From Brachypterus glaber (Eukaryota; Arthropoda; Insecta; Coleoptera; Kateretidae), in the NCBI GenBank assembly GCA_958510825.1, contig OY294050.1:5805340-5869339 (forward strand): a stretch of 64,000 nt of DNA, read 5' to 3'. The position numbers and the translations under genes are program-made. Every line of letters begins with the position of its first letter. Positions within the stretch are counted from its first letter, which is position 1. The notes under the pieces were generated by a model. That model was given only the letters and a program-made list of their open reading frames with translations. It had not been told where the DNA came from and made no database searches. Of this stretch, positions 45,071 through 56,275 are shown one piece after another.

Positions 45071-47029
45071 CCGGTGTGTATGTAAATCTTATGTGTAACT
45101 TTTAAACTGAATGTCCGATTAAAAAAAAATTCTCAGCAAACGATTCAGGGCCTTTTCTGTTTGCGTCACATCAAATATGGTTAACATTAGGGCAAGGGGT
45201 CAAACTATAATTTTAATATATAATTGAAGAAATTTCAATTTTGAGGTTATGATTACAAGTTTATGGCTTTAAAAATTTCAAAATTGTTACTGTATATTTT
45301 AGCCGTTTGGATCGTAAGATCAATTAAGTGGGATCCCGGGATAAACGCACACACCCCAATCCCTAAAATGTAAGTGTTTTGTGAAAAAGAGTGGGGTAAA
45401 AATATTACCTCACGTTGCTAGGGTAGACGTGAGACAATTTATAAACAATAAATAAAATGTCAATTTCCTTATGTAAATTGACGACAGCAATCTAAGCCTT
45501 TATTGGATAAAATATTTTTAATAATATTTTAGTTGTGCTTTTATAACGATTTAAATATGTTGCTATCAGGCTATCCGCTTTAGCTTGTTTAATTTTTATT
45601 TTGTTTGTTTAAAAAGTTGTATTTTGATTTTTTAATATCCCTTGTTGACTTTTGGTCGCAGACTTATACCTTCCATCTTTTCTTTTCGTCATTTATATTT
45701 CTCTACTTATGGCATATATGAAAGAAAAGCTTTTTAAGCTAATACATCTCAATATACCCGCGGTTGCCCTGTTATTTTCAAATAAAAAGTACATGACCAT
45801 AAAAATGAAAAAAAAAAAAAATGGTAAAAATGTCCAAAACGATAGGCAAATTTCATAACTGCCCTGAAGTGTTTGTTTTTGGTAAAAGGGTGTAACAGTA
45901 ATTATATACCAAGGTAGAGAAGATATTTTTTATATTCGAGCGTATTAAATCCCGAGCTGTGGAGCAGCAATGGATTTAAGAGTGCGAGGCTATAATAGTC
46001 TTCTCTACTGTGGTTTATATATTATTTTTTTTACTACTAGCGCATTTATTCTTATTATTTAACATTTTTATATCAATAATTTACTAAAATTTTTGCTGGA
46101 TCCTAATTAACCGCGCAAAAACAAGTAGCCTTTGAATTCGCCATTTCTGAAAACAAATGAATAAATTGATTTATTCACTGAAAGTTGACAGTTCTAGTGG
46201 GTGGCATTTTGACTTTTTTAAAATGTGTCACAACATCAATAAATTTTTTATTTACTAAATAATGTGTTATATTCTATTATAATTAATTCATTTATAATAT
46301 TTGCCATGCTCATTTTTTATCCAATGGCAAAATATTGTTGCATTTTGCTCATTAAAAATTATAAGCAAGGACATTTCTCCAAGGAAAATCAAGTGGAAGA
46401 TATCAATTGTTTATAAAATTATCTCCTACTAGGAGAGAAACATTTATTATTGCTATAGTTGAAGAAAATTGATTTTACAGTCTGAAAACATGATAAATAA
46501 GGGTATGTTCTAAAGCTAGTAGTCCAAACGAAAAAAAGATTTTATTTTTTTGTGATAACATATCATATTATGTCGCTTAATATTCCTTAGTAATAAAAAG
46601 TTTTATTACTTAATATATTTATTTTTTTTTTTTTAATTTTGAAAATTTTTTAGTTATATTTTTTATGAAAATAAATATTTTTGGTTTGGTTTAGCGTTTA
46701 ATTGACTCGTTTTATACGGCGAGTTTTGTGTGAAAATAAATCTTTATTCTGGTAATTATTTTTTACTAATAAATTAAGTTTTGACAATGTACAAAATAAA
46801 TCTATAAAAAATGGATGTAATTTAAAAATTGCATAAAGCGTATCATTAAAGTGAAAAATGTTATTTAACAGAGAACAACTAGGTATAGTAATTTTTTTTA
46901 AAAAAACTCGAAAATCACCGCTTCGAGGGATATAATGAACCTGAGTGATTTATATCATTTTTTTCCCATAATTTAACCCTTTTTTAAAAGAAAATTACTT
47001 AAACGTGCAAGTTAAAAAAAACTGAAAAT
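45071..47029. other. Intergenic, no gene seen; R10 fragment at 45893-46017
   Basis: 'gtaattatataccaaggtag' near 45896 and 'aatagtcttctctactgtgg' near 45993 are inverted and match the end of R10 copy 1. The remainder is AT-rich with no supported frame. Confidence 0.5.
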
Positions 47030-47085
47030 GTGACAGTTAAAAAAAATTAAATAAGATCTTTTTAATTATTCCATCAATCTATTTT

Positions 47086-47128
47086 CTAATTGGTAGATTG
47101 ACCATTTCGGGCTGCTGGCCCTCTTCAG
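47086..47128 (-). ncRNA. Hammerhead-like motif
   Basis: On the minus strand CTGAAGA (47128-47122) is followed by a flush stem GGGC-CAGCA-GCCC and then GAAA (47108-47105), the core layout CUGANGA-stem II-GAAA of hammerhead ribozymes. Next comes TGGT-CAATCT-ACCA, which could be a stem III hairpin, but the expected U after it is displaced by one base. Palindromic AAGATCTT lies on both sides and could close the structure. Such motifs occur in Penelope-like elements and retrozymes. Activity is unproven. Confidence 0.25.
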
Positions 47129-47279
47129 TACCAAGATCTTTTTTAGAAAAACAAAAAAACAAAAATTTATCAATAATTTTTTTTTAAACTTAAAAAAAAA
47201 TTCAATATTTTTTTTATTTTCCTTCTGAAAAAAGAAACGAAAATTTTTTGATTTTTTTTTTATTTTTTAAAAAAGTTTA

Positions 47280-47700
47280 ACCCCCCATAACTTTTTTTTT
47301 TTTGGCGATTACTTCCAAAATTGGTAGAATGGATCCTTATATATAATAAAAGTATTTTTTCCTAAAAAAGTTAATCGGAATTTTCTTTCAGCTTTTTTGA
47401 TATTTTTAAAAGTTTAACCCCCTATAACATTTTTGTTTTGGGGGGATTACTTTCAAAAACACTAGGGATCTTCCCATCTTAGAACTTGATTTTTCCTGAA
47501 AATTTCAAGTCGATCTGATTATTTGTTCTTGAGTTATCGTGTCTACAAAAATCGTGAAATCAGACAGACAGACAGATAGACAGACAGACAAAAAAACAAA
47601 AGTTTCTTATTTTTTTATGAAAAAAAAAATAGTATTCAAGAATTTTGTGTCTAGGACGATTTTTGAAAATTTTGAAAAATTCGAAACTACCGTATAACAC
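47280..47700 (+). repeat. GACA-family repeat, copy at 47.3-47.7 kb
   Basis: 'gtttaacccccc' and 'gtttaaccccctataac' duplicates are followed by 'ttcttgagttatcgtgtcta' and GACA units at about 47562-47591, then a T/A-rich tail. It is the same order as the 27-kb and 42.7-kb copies. Confidence 0.65.
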
Positions 47701-48139
47701 TATTCTAGTAGACAGGCGCAGTGAATAGTATATAGTTCTCCGCATGAAAGAAAGTCTCCGACTTAAGGGGGAGGAATCATTCGAGCTCTCTTCTTTCTGT
47801 CAAGAGCGTTATAAGGCGTGCGTGCCTACAACGGGCCTCCCACTTGCACACACATTCCAAACATATTTCCCGTAGCCACAGATCCGTGCGTCAAACTTGA
47901 ATAATGGTACATTCTAAAGCTAGCAGTGAAAAAAAGGGTTTATCTTGTCCTATGCTGGATGTTACATTCAAAATTAACAATAAAAATCGGTAACAATATA
48001 AAACATAGGTGCCTAAAAAACCGCAGTGGAAATAAAAAAGAGATAGACTACACTGTAACTCATTTAGGGGATGGTCCGCGAGTAGCCAGATTGCATTCAC
48101 AAATTACAATATAATAAAATTAGGTTTAGCCGTAATTCA

Positions 48140-48365
48140 TGGGCCGCGGCTTGTTTTTCCACTCTTTAAGGCCATGCAGCTGAAAGGGCAATACAGGTTT
48201 AGGGTCATTCCCACCTTATGCGTAGGTTGTCTCTTAAATAGAGAAACCGGCATTTCTGGTCTTGTCTCGATTTCTAGAAATAAATCAAGACAAGAAAATT
48301 TACACCCAGACGAGAGTCGCGTAGACATGGTCGAGATTAAAGTTGAAAAATTGACAATTTAAATA
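48140..48365 (+). CDS. Weak candidate last exon
   Basis: 'ttgtttttccactctttaag' ending near 48170 could be a 3' splice site. After it a frame from the ATG at 48174 runs 62 codons (MQLKGQYRFRVIPTLCVG, NLHPDESRVDMVEIKVE) to a TAA at about 48360, and AATAAA overlaps the stop. Composition is less AT-biased than the surroundings. I do not recognise it; the opposite strand is also open here, so this may be chance. Confidence 0.2.
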
Positions 48366-48599
48366 AATATACTGTAAAAGTATGGCACGTGGCTTCTTTC
48401 AAAATTCCATAGCCTTTTACTTTGGATCACTTATGCCCTGTAGAGTACCTTAATATGACGTTTTCTGACAAGAAAAAGAGCGGAGATAAAAAATTCTGCC
48501 ATTTTTTTTATTTATTAACTATATTTTAGCATTAGATACCACAAATTATATGAGCACACATTTTCAAAGACTTTTTTTAATGTTAAAAAACTTACATTT

Positions 48600-48935
48600 A
48601 AATTAATGACTTTTTTGTTTCGGGTTGGCATTACAGTAATAGCCATATTTAAAATTCTAAGAACAAATAATATTTTAATTGATATATTTTATAGTTATAG
48701 TAACCAAGCCATAATTTTAACACGGTAAAAAATAACCTAAACACAAAATTTTGTAGAAAATTAAACTTTAAAGCACGTTGACATTTTCACAAAAAACTTC
48801 AAGCGCTAGGCTTTTGTCTGTTGCCAACCGACAAAAAAAAAAGTAGAGACTTTTACGGGAATATAATCACACGCAAAATGCGTGTGATTATGAGCTTATA
48901 AGAGTCGCAAAATAGAAAAAATTATAACTACTTAG
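48600..48935 (-). mobile_element. R5 repeat, copy 3 (left end missing)
   Basis: 'cgggttggcattacagtaat', 'aacctaaacacaaaattttg' and 'cacgcaaaatgcgtgtgatt' through 'gagtcgcaaaatagaaaaaa' match the other minus-oriented copies. The AGTATATT end is absent. Confidence 0.75.
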
Positions 48936-49223
48936 AAGAGAAAGTTGGCATATCCGGAAGGCTAAAAACATTCTTCACATTAAGGCACAAATGCAGTATA
49001 AAGAATAAGAATAATTTATTTTTAAATATAAAAAAAAATTAATACAAAGCCAAATTAACCCGCCTAAGCCTAAGGCTTGTGTGCAGCGTTCTCTGATAGT
49101 TTATAATCATAATTAATATAATTATTATTACATATTTAATATAAAATCTAAAAATATTAAATAAACTTATACAATATAAGGAGTAAAAACTAAACGATAA
49201 TATACATGTATAATTTATGATAA

Positions 49224-50057
49224 CCCAGGTAGCAAGGGATGTTATGTTACAAGAAATTAACATCAATTTTGGGTGTATTTTTAAACTAAATCATAACATC
49301 ACATAATATTGAAAAATAACATCTATTTAACATCACATTTGCAACGTAACACGTGTGACGTGACAAACATGTTATTTAATAACAAATAATTAACAACGCT
49401 GTGAATATATCGCATGTCACATATTAACGTGGCTTTCACGTGAATGTCATGTTATTTTGCTTCTCACCGACGTTCGAAGCAAAAAAATCGATATAAGATG
49501 ATGTTGATAGAGTAAATTATTATAAGGAAATTGTATACACATTATACGATTTCCAATGGATAGGGGGCTCTGCCGGGCTTCTCTCTCTCTTTATTTTTGG
49601 CCTTTCCCTTCCGGATAATTAGCCAAGCCGGGCTTCTCAAGACCACGGACACGCATTAAAGGAATATATTCTTCGCTTAATCTGCAATTTCGTATTTAGA
49701 ATCTATCTGTTTCAATCTGTGATTGTTTCAATTACTGATTGATTTTAAATCCGATTTTTTTATAGGGTTATAGCGTTTTTAATGATTTTAATTTAGAAAA
49801 AGCTAATATCCTAGGATATTATTTAAATATTAAAGTAACAGTAACGGCATCCATAAGATATTAGATATAACAGGAATGTGGATTTATGATGTCACAAACA
49901 CGTTATTTTCGGGATGTCATTGTGTGATGTTATTAGGGGCGGACTTAGGACATCCCCACCATGCTACATTCTTGTTAAATGTGACTACAATCTTAACATC
50001 ACATGTCACATAATAACGTGGCTTTCACGTGAATGTCATGTTATTTTGCTACCTGGG
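49224..50057 (+). mobile_element. R4 TIR element, copy 2 (834 bp)
   Basis: Bounded by 'cccaggtagcaa' and 'tgctacctggg', flanked by AA on both sides. It is nearly identical to copy 1 except for an insertion of about 56 bp at 49583-49638 flanked by repeats of 'gccgggcttctc'. The frame at 49914-50150 extends out of the element and is not a gene. Confidence 0.85.
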
Positions 50058-50122
50058 AATACTTTATTAACTGTACCATATGTAAGATGGAGGAAGGGCA
50101 GAGAGAGATTAATGATTATATT

Positions 50123-50171
50123 TTCTCAAATAATGACATGTAATTTTTAATAACATGTCATTATTTGAGAA
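50123..50171. repeat. Perfect 19-bp-arm hairpin
   Basis: 'ttctcaaataatgacatgt' pairs with 'acatgtcattatttgagaa' around an 11-base loop 'aatttttaata'. Confidence 0.9.
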
Positions 50172-50754
50172 GTATACTAAATAAACTCTGTAAGGAGTAG
50201 ACTATTGAATGCGAAGCATTAATTACATTCAGAGCTTGTTTTCGTAATTTTATTTATACTTAACGTGTGAACTCTGACTGCGAATCGTGTATAATTTCCC
50301 TCAAGTACGCTTAAGGGGCTGCAGGGTGTCCAAAAAGTTAAAAAAAAGTTTACTAAAAGTTTATCAAATAAAATTAGAAAATTATCTTATTATAAATAAT
50401 TTATTTGCCCAGGTAATGTTTATAGGAGTGACGAACAGGACGAGGGTGGTAAAACAACTTTGGGTACTGTGACTTTTAATTTTTAATTTAAATAGGAATA
50501 GAAAGGGGACGATGAAAGGGTTAAGGAAAAATTAATTTGAAAAATAATTAGAATTAGGTATTCAAATTAAAAATTCAGTATAGTTAATAAAGAATGAGGT
50601 CTATTAGATTGATGTATGTATATGTGTGTGTCATCTATTTCTAATTAAAACAAGCTGAAGCGGGTGGTAAAATCCTTCAATCGCGTTATTTCGGAAACTA
50701 ATAGTTCTACGACAAAAATTATTAAAATATTTTTTTGTGGAAAATCAAAAATGC
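50172..50754. other. Intergenic, no gene seen
   Basis: AT-rich; the phrase 'aatttccctcaagtacgctt' near 50293 recurs as 'aatttccctcaagatcgctt' near 51440, so a dispersed repeat is likely. No coding region. Confidence 0.4.
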
Positions 50755-51151
50755 CTTTTTTCTATTTTTCTACTCTTATATGCTCATAATATAACGCATT
50801 ATGCGTGTTCTTATAGGTCCATAAGAGGTCTGTACTTTTTTTTTTCTTTTGGGTTGTCAGCAGACAAAAGCCTATGACATTTTCCGTGCAAATGTCAACG
50901 TCGCTTTAAAGTTTAATTTTCTTCAAAATATAGTGTTTAAGTTATTTTTTACCGTTTTAAAAATGTGGCTTGGTCATTTGCAGTGAAATATATATATCAA
51001 AATATCATTTGTTCTTAGAATTTCAAACATGGTGAAAACTGTAATGCCAACCCGAAACAAAAATCCCTAAACCAGTCATCAATTTAAATGTAAGTTATTT
51101 AAAATTTTAGAGCAAATTGTATGTTATGAAACTAGTACTTTAATATACTAT
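50755..51151 (+). mobile_element. R5 repeat, copy 4
   Basis: Same orientation as copy 1, from 'ctcttatatgctcataat' to 'tactttaatatactatt'. The terminal hairpin is reduced: 'gagcaaattgtatgttatga' shows the loop and one arm are deleted. Confidence 0.8.
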
Positions 51152-51728
51152 TAACTGTTTAAGAACTTTTACCTACAATTAATAATAAGCGTATCTTGAT
51201 GCGATAAAAATTAAGTAATTTTAATTAGATTACTATATTTTACGGGGTCTTTTATTTAACCGAAATAATGACAGCTATTATAATGGATTTTAAAATATCA
51301 CAGGTGCATTAGCTTTAAAAAAAAATAAAGTTATCGCAAAAAATACCATTTCTTTTTAAAATTCTTATCTTTTTATCATGTATAATTATTAACACAGATT
51401 TTTTAGGTAAAAAGTGTTCCCTTAACTCGGGATTGTATATAATTTCCCTCAAGATCGCTTAACATAAAATTACACTTTCCCCCAGAACGACAAGATAAGG
51501 TGAGTATATTTACAGGCCAGTCCGACACCTCATTAATTCTCGAAACAAAACTACGTAGGTCGTGAGACGTACCTCTCATAAACTGAATAAATTTTGTACC
51601 TTTTATAAATCATTTTGATGAGGTTTTTACAGTCCCTCAATTAGTTTTATTTGAGCAATAAATGTAATAAATGAAGCCTCTATGCTCAAAGTTTGAGCTT
51701 TTACCCTTACAACTCTATTTGTTGAAGA
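51152..51728. other. Intergenic, no gene seen
   Basis: AT-rich spacer between two R5 copies of opposite orientation. No coding region. Confidence 0.5.
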
Positions 51729-52135
51729 ATAGTATATTAAAGTACCAGTTTCAAAACGTGTTAATGTTTTCTATTTAGCTCTAAAATTGAAAAAAAAACG
51801 TACATTTAAACTGATATTCGACTTAGGGATTTTTGTTTTGGGTTGGCATGCCATGGCATTACAATTTTCGCTATGTTTGAAATTCGAAGAACAGATGATA
51901 TTTTGATATCTTTTATAGTCAGCTCTTCTCTTTTTCACTGCAAGTAACCAAGCCACAAATTTTGTATTAAATTAAACTTTAAAGTGATGTTGACATTTGC
52001 ACGGAAAATGTCAAACGATATTCATTGGTCTTTTGGCAACCCAAAAGAAAAAATAGCATAAAAGTATCTTATGGGCCTATAATAACAAAATGTGTTTGAT
52101 TATGAGCTCATAATTGTCGCCAAGTAGAAAAAATA
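51729..52135 (-). mobile_element. R5 repeat, copy 5
   Basis: Begins 'atagtatattaaagtacc' and ends 'gtcgccaagtagaaaaaat'. With copy 4 it forms an inverted pair about 580 bp apart. Its last ~18 bp are included in the segment duplicated at 54003. Confidence 0.8.
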
Positions 52136-52194
52136 TCCTCAAGGTTTTATCTAACTCTCATGTCTTAGTTATGGATAGTGTTATGCAATAGTAT

Positions 52195-53524
52195 CCCAGG
52201 TAGCAAAATAACATGGCATTTACGTGAAAGCCACGTTAATATGTGACCTGTATGTTAAGATTGTAGACACATTTAACAAGAATGTAGCATGGTGGGGATG
52301 TCCTAAGTCCGCCCCTAATAACATCACACAATGACATCCCGAAAATAACGTGTTTGTGACATCATAAATCCACATTCCTGCACTGGTATATCTAATATCA
52401 GGATGCCGTTACTGGTACTCTAGTATTTAAATAATATCCTAGGATATTAGCTTTTTCTAAATAAAAATATTAAAAACGCCACAACCCTATAAACAATTTC
52501 GGACTTAAAATCAATCAGTAATTGAAATAATCACAGATTGAAACAGATAGATTCTAAATACGAAATTGCAGATTTATCGGAGAATATTTTCCCTTAATCC
52601 ACGTCCGTGGTCTTGAGAAGCCCGGCAGAGCCTCCTATCCATTGGAAATCGAATAATGTGTATACAATTTCCTTATAATGATCATCATCAATAGTTTGTT
52701 TGGGTCTTTAAGAGACAGGCGCAGCCTATGGCTCATTTATCTAAAAAAATATTTAATCTGAATTGAAAGTTGGGGCAGTGAGTCTATGCTCACTGATGCG
52801 AGTTGCATCTGTCATAATTTGGGGGGAGTGAGTCTCTGCTCACTGATGCGAGTTGCATCTGTCATAATTTGGCGCTGTGGAGTGGGTGGGAGGGGGATGG
52901 GGAGGGATGTGATAGGGAGAGGAGGGATGTGCGGGAGGAGTGAGACTATCTCACTGATGCTGGGAATGCATCTGTCCTGTATTAGTGGGTACCATTACTG
53001 GTTGAGGACGTTTTTGATCTTTTTGTGAGTGTTGTGTATTTCATGATCGTAATCTAGAAAGTTTGAAATGAGGGGGTTTGGGTGATCTAAATTGTCTTGT
53101 ATAAAAGACGTGCTGTAGCGGATGATTTCCGTTTTTAGGAGGGGCATTTCGAGATCTCTGTGTATCTGGTTGTTCCTCATGAACCAGGGGGCATCGAGGC
53201 ATATTCTGAGTGCCTTGTTTTGGGCTTATAATGATTTACTCTATCAACATCTTATATCGATTTTTTTGCTTTCAACGTCGGTGAGAAGCAAAATAACATG
53301 ACATTCACGTGAAAGCCACGTTAATATGTGACATGCGATATATTCACAGCGTTGGTAAATATTTGTTATTAAATAACTTGGTTGTTACGTTTCACGTGTT
53401 AAGTTGCAAATGTGATGTTAAATACATGTTATTTTTCAATATTATGTGATGTTATGATTTAGTTTAAAAATACAACCAAAATTGATGTTAATTTCTTGTA
53501 ACATAACATCACTTGCTACCTGGG
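52195..53524 (-). mobile_element. R4 TIR element, copy 3, carrying a LINE insertion
   Basis: Reverse orientation, from 'cccaggtagcaaaataac' to 'cacttgctacctggg', with AT duplicated at the target (compare D2). Without the LINE at 52683-53224 it is about the size of copies 1 and 2. Confidence 0.9.
52683..53224 (-). pseudogene. 5'-truncated Jockey-clade LINE with 11-bp target duplication
   Basis: CTTATAATGAT flanks both sides (52672-52682 and 53225-53235) inside R4. From 53224 the minus frame reads QNKALRICLDAPWFMRNNQI, then HRDLEMPLLKTEI and HPNPLISNFLDY, and stops at 52995. This is the conserved C-terminus of Jockey-clade ORF2 proteins (APWFxRNxQIHxDL). The 3' UTR contains two copies of 'ctgatgcgagttgcatctgt' with 'gtgagtct.tgctca' and a G-rich stretch, and ends in TGATGATG. 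Only about 75 codons remain, so it is dead on arrival. Confidence 0.92.
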
Positions 53525-53603
53525 ATGTTAACCCACACGGACAGTTATCACCTTGTTGCATTGTTTATGTGAACAATATTAAATATAATTTAATTAAATT
53601 TTA

Positions 53604-54002
53604 ATCTCTACAACTAGAATTATGAAACAAAAGACGTCTACCCTATCTCTATCTCATTTGTGCTACACTTTCCAGCCAATCAAATAAATACTGTATTTGT
53701 TTTTCATACAACAAATACAGTATTTGGCCGGAAAGTGTAGCACTAAGCGGCACGAACGAACATAGCTAATGTGAATCTGTAGAATAAGATAATTCTACTA
53801 AAATTTAGATGGCGCCAGTAATTTCTTTAATAAAAATAATATAGTTACACTTTTCGCCCGGCCAAGTAAATACTGTATTTGTTCAACAAAGAACAAATAC
53901 AGAATTTGTTTGGTTGGGTGGAAGTGGGAGTGTATGTATGTCTTCTATCCTTTTTGGGTAGAACTTTTGTCCCTGTCTAATCTAACGGGAGAAATCGCCA
54001 TT
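53604..54002 (+). mobile_element. R3 dispersed element, copy 3
   Basis: Matches copies 1 and 2 from 'ctctacaactagaattatg' to 'gggagaaatcgccatt'. One arm of the hairpin lacks 8 bp. It sits exactly at the D1/D2 junction. Confidence 0.85.
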
Positions 54003-54184
54003 GTCGCCAAATAGAAAAAATATGCTCAAGGATTTATCTAACTCTCATGTCTTAGTGTATGGATAGTGTTATGCAATAGTATGTTAACCCACACTGACAG
54101 TTGCATTGTTTATGTGAACAATATTAAATATAATTTAATTACATTTTAATTTATATGAGTTAAATATTAAAAAATTTAAATGAT

Positions 54185-54830
54185 ATAGTATATTCTATAA
54201 CTAGTATGGGATAGACAATATTCCATACGTGTTATAGACTATACTTTTTCTTCGACTGCAAATATAAAACATTGTATAGCTTTAAACTGCGGACAAGGTT
54301 AAAAACAATGTTTTTTGTGAACCGACATTGTAAATGCAACAAAACACATATTTTTAAATAAAGCAGTTAATGTTAATTAATAATTTTATCAAATCAGTAC
54401 TTAAAAAAGATTTTTATTTAATTTTAGCACATATTTACAAATTATAATGCAAAAATTAAAGGTTATGTCAGATTGTTGTGACAGATATAAGGTTTAAATA
54501 TTTAACAATAGATGGAGCAGTTTTAATTTTTTGAACTAAGTTGATAAAAAACTGGTCAAATATTAAGAAAAACTAATGACCTTTATGTAATTTTAAAGCA
54601 AAACTTTAAATTGCATTAAATTATTCAATATTTCATAGTAAAATATGTATATTTTTGCTAATTTTGCTACAGTTTTCTTTACTTTTATAAACAAGAGATG
54701 GCACTACATGTGCTCATTCTAACACTTGATACGGAATATTCATACCGTATCTAGAGCTAGAATGGATTCATTCTGTGTTTGAAAAGTGTGTATTTGCCTA
54801 CATTCTAAAGCAGTCGTAGAAAAAAGTCAT
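54185..54830 (+). mobile_element. R1 repeat, copy c, hairpin loop deleted
   Basis: Starts 'atagtatattctataactag' and runs to 'cattctaaagcagtcgtag'. Where copy b has the GC-rich hairpin, this copy joins 'gggatagacaatat' directly to 'tccatacgtgttatagac', so about 80 bp is missing. The far end has a small palindrome, 'gatacggaatattcatac' plus 'cgtatc'. Confidence 0.8.
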
Positions 54831-55369
54831 TACGCTTTAATAATATTGCATAATGCAACATTGTATTCATACTGATATTTGACATACTATTGAACGTATC
54901 GTTTGAATCAAGATGGCTGAAGCAGCTCGTTTGAATAAATGCCATATTCATTTGTTTAAAATGAACTTAAATTGACTTGACGTGTACCCTACATAGCGCT
55001 GTTAATAAAGAATTTGCATAATTTTACATCAGTAATTAAGTAACACGAACAATTTAAAATTAAGAAAACATTTTTAATTTTTAAATTTAATAATTCGGAA
55101 AAAACCTTGACTTAAAAATAAAATTAACCATGAATAATTATCCTTTAATTAATAGTTACTAATATATCAAGGGAGTAAAATGGTTGTTTTTCTAAGGTAT
55201 ATACACTATTTTTTGCACGACCTACAACTATATTTACATAAAGAATTATCAATCTGATGAATAATAATAATAAAAATATTTCCGTGCTTCTTGAAATTTA
55301 TTTAGGGTTATTTGTGATAAACACTCGGAAATGAAGCAAATAAAAACTTTATTGCATTACATAATCATG
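54831..55369. other. Intergenic, no gene seen
   Basis: AT-rich spacer after R1 with no supported coding region. Confidence 0.5.
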
Positions 55370-55406
55370 CCAACGTTTCACCTAATATTTAGGCTTCTTC
55401 AGGGCT
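55340..55406 (-). other. CTGAAGA/GAAAC terminal-type motif with polyA signal
   Basis: On the minus strand CTGAAGA (55402-55396) is followed by CCTAA-ATA-TTAGG, then GAAAC and GTTGGC, and AATAAA about 20 bases further on. Similar CTGAAGA...GAAACGTTGGC strings are frequent near the 3' ends of some retroelements. The stem is not flush with the conserved blocks, so a working hammerhead is doubtful. Confidence 0.3.
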
Positions 55407-56139
55407 AAAAAGACATAAAAATTATAAAACTTTTTGGACATAACTTGGACATTATAAACTGATTTTTTTGGAAAAAAATTATATAAACAAAAATAAAAGA
55501 AATTAATAAATTAAAAACTTACCTAAATTATTAATTATGCATTAAAAGAATAAATTAAACAAAAACATTACATCAACAAACAAAATATGCCGTAGATGCT
55601 TATTACCGGCTATTTTACTTTTTATTCTTAAATTTAAAAGTTATAAAAGACAAATAAATACCCACGTCATTTGATCGTAGCACGATAAATAACTGACGTT
55701 TTACGGGAAAGAAATATTTTGTCTTTCGAAACGAAATATTTTTCGAGGGAGATATTATTTAAGAAATTGTTAGACTATATTTCTCGATAAAAAATGGTAT
55801 TATTTACGTTTAACTTTGTAGTGACAAGTCTACTTTTTATAAAAAAACAACATCGCATACGGCTATCGTTATACTGCCTGACAAACTATGAGAAACCTAA
55901 GCGAAAATATTTTTGTTTACTAAATTTACCAAAAATTATTTTTTTATTATTAAAATTTTGAATTTTCTAATAACTCAAAAAAGTCTTGAGAAAGCTAGAC
56001 TGTTACTTAATTAAAATATTTAAAAATCATTTGTTAATTGTGATAAATTGTCTACTAATCATCTACAACTGTCTATTAATATTGAGTGAAATTTTAAAAT
56101 AAAAACAGAAATAGTTGATAAACTTTTTCATTAATTAAT
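55407..56139. other. Intergenic, no gene seen
   Basis: AT-rich. No reverse transcriptase or other frame is found upstream (minus direction) of the motif at 55.4 kb. Confidence 0.5.
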
Positions 56140-56275
56140 AATTTAAATTTGGCGAAGGCGATAGGATAAACAGATTCCCCCCGTAAAAGACTGTTCGAAA
56201 TTCAGTATAAACCGTTGCAACGATTTGGTTTTGTTTCGTTGCATGGGAATCGCTACTAGCCCATTTTCCAATTAA
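56140..56275 (+). repeat. SINE-body-like fragment
   Basis: 'taattaataatttaaattt', 'ggcgaaggcgataggataaa', 'ctgttcgaaattcagtataa' and 'cgctactagccca' parallel the body of the SINE at 37382-37486 in order and spacing. The tRNA-like head is absent. Confidence 0.6.

Larger units (their letters stand above)
52117..54157 (+). repeat. Duplicated segment D: interrupted copy D1 and empty copy D2
   Basis: D2 (54003-54157) reads 'gtcgccaaatagaaaaaat', 'ggatagtgttatgcaatagt', 'atgttaacccacac' and on to 'aattacattttaat'. D1 has the same sequence from 52117, split at 'aatagtat' by R4 (52195-53524) and resuming 'atgttaaccc' at 53525-53603. R3 copy 3 lies between D1 and D2. D2 thus preserves the pre-insertion site. 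Confidence 0.9.

Noticed and set aside
52786..53028. 80-codon plus-strand frame
   Set aside because: It is antisense to the 3' UTR repeats of the Jockey LINE.
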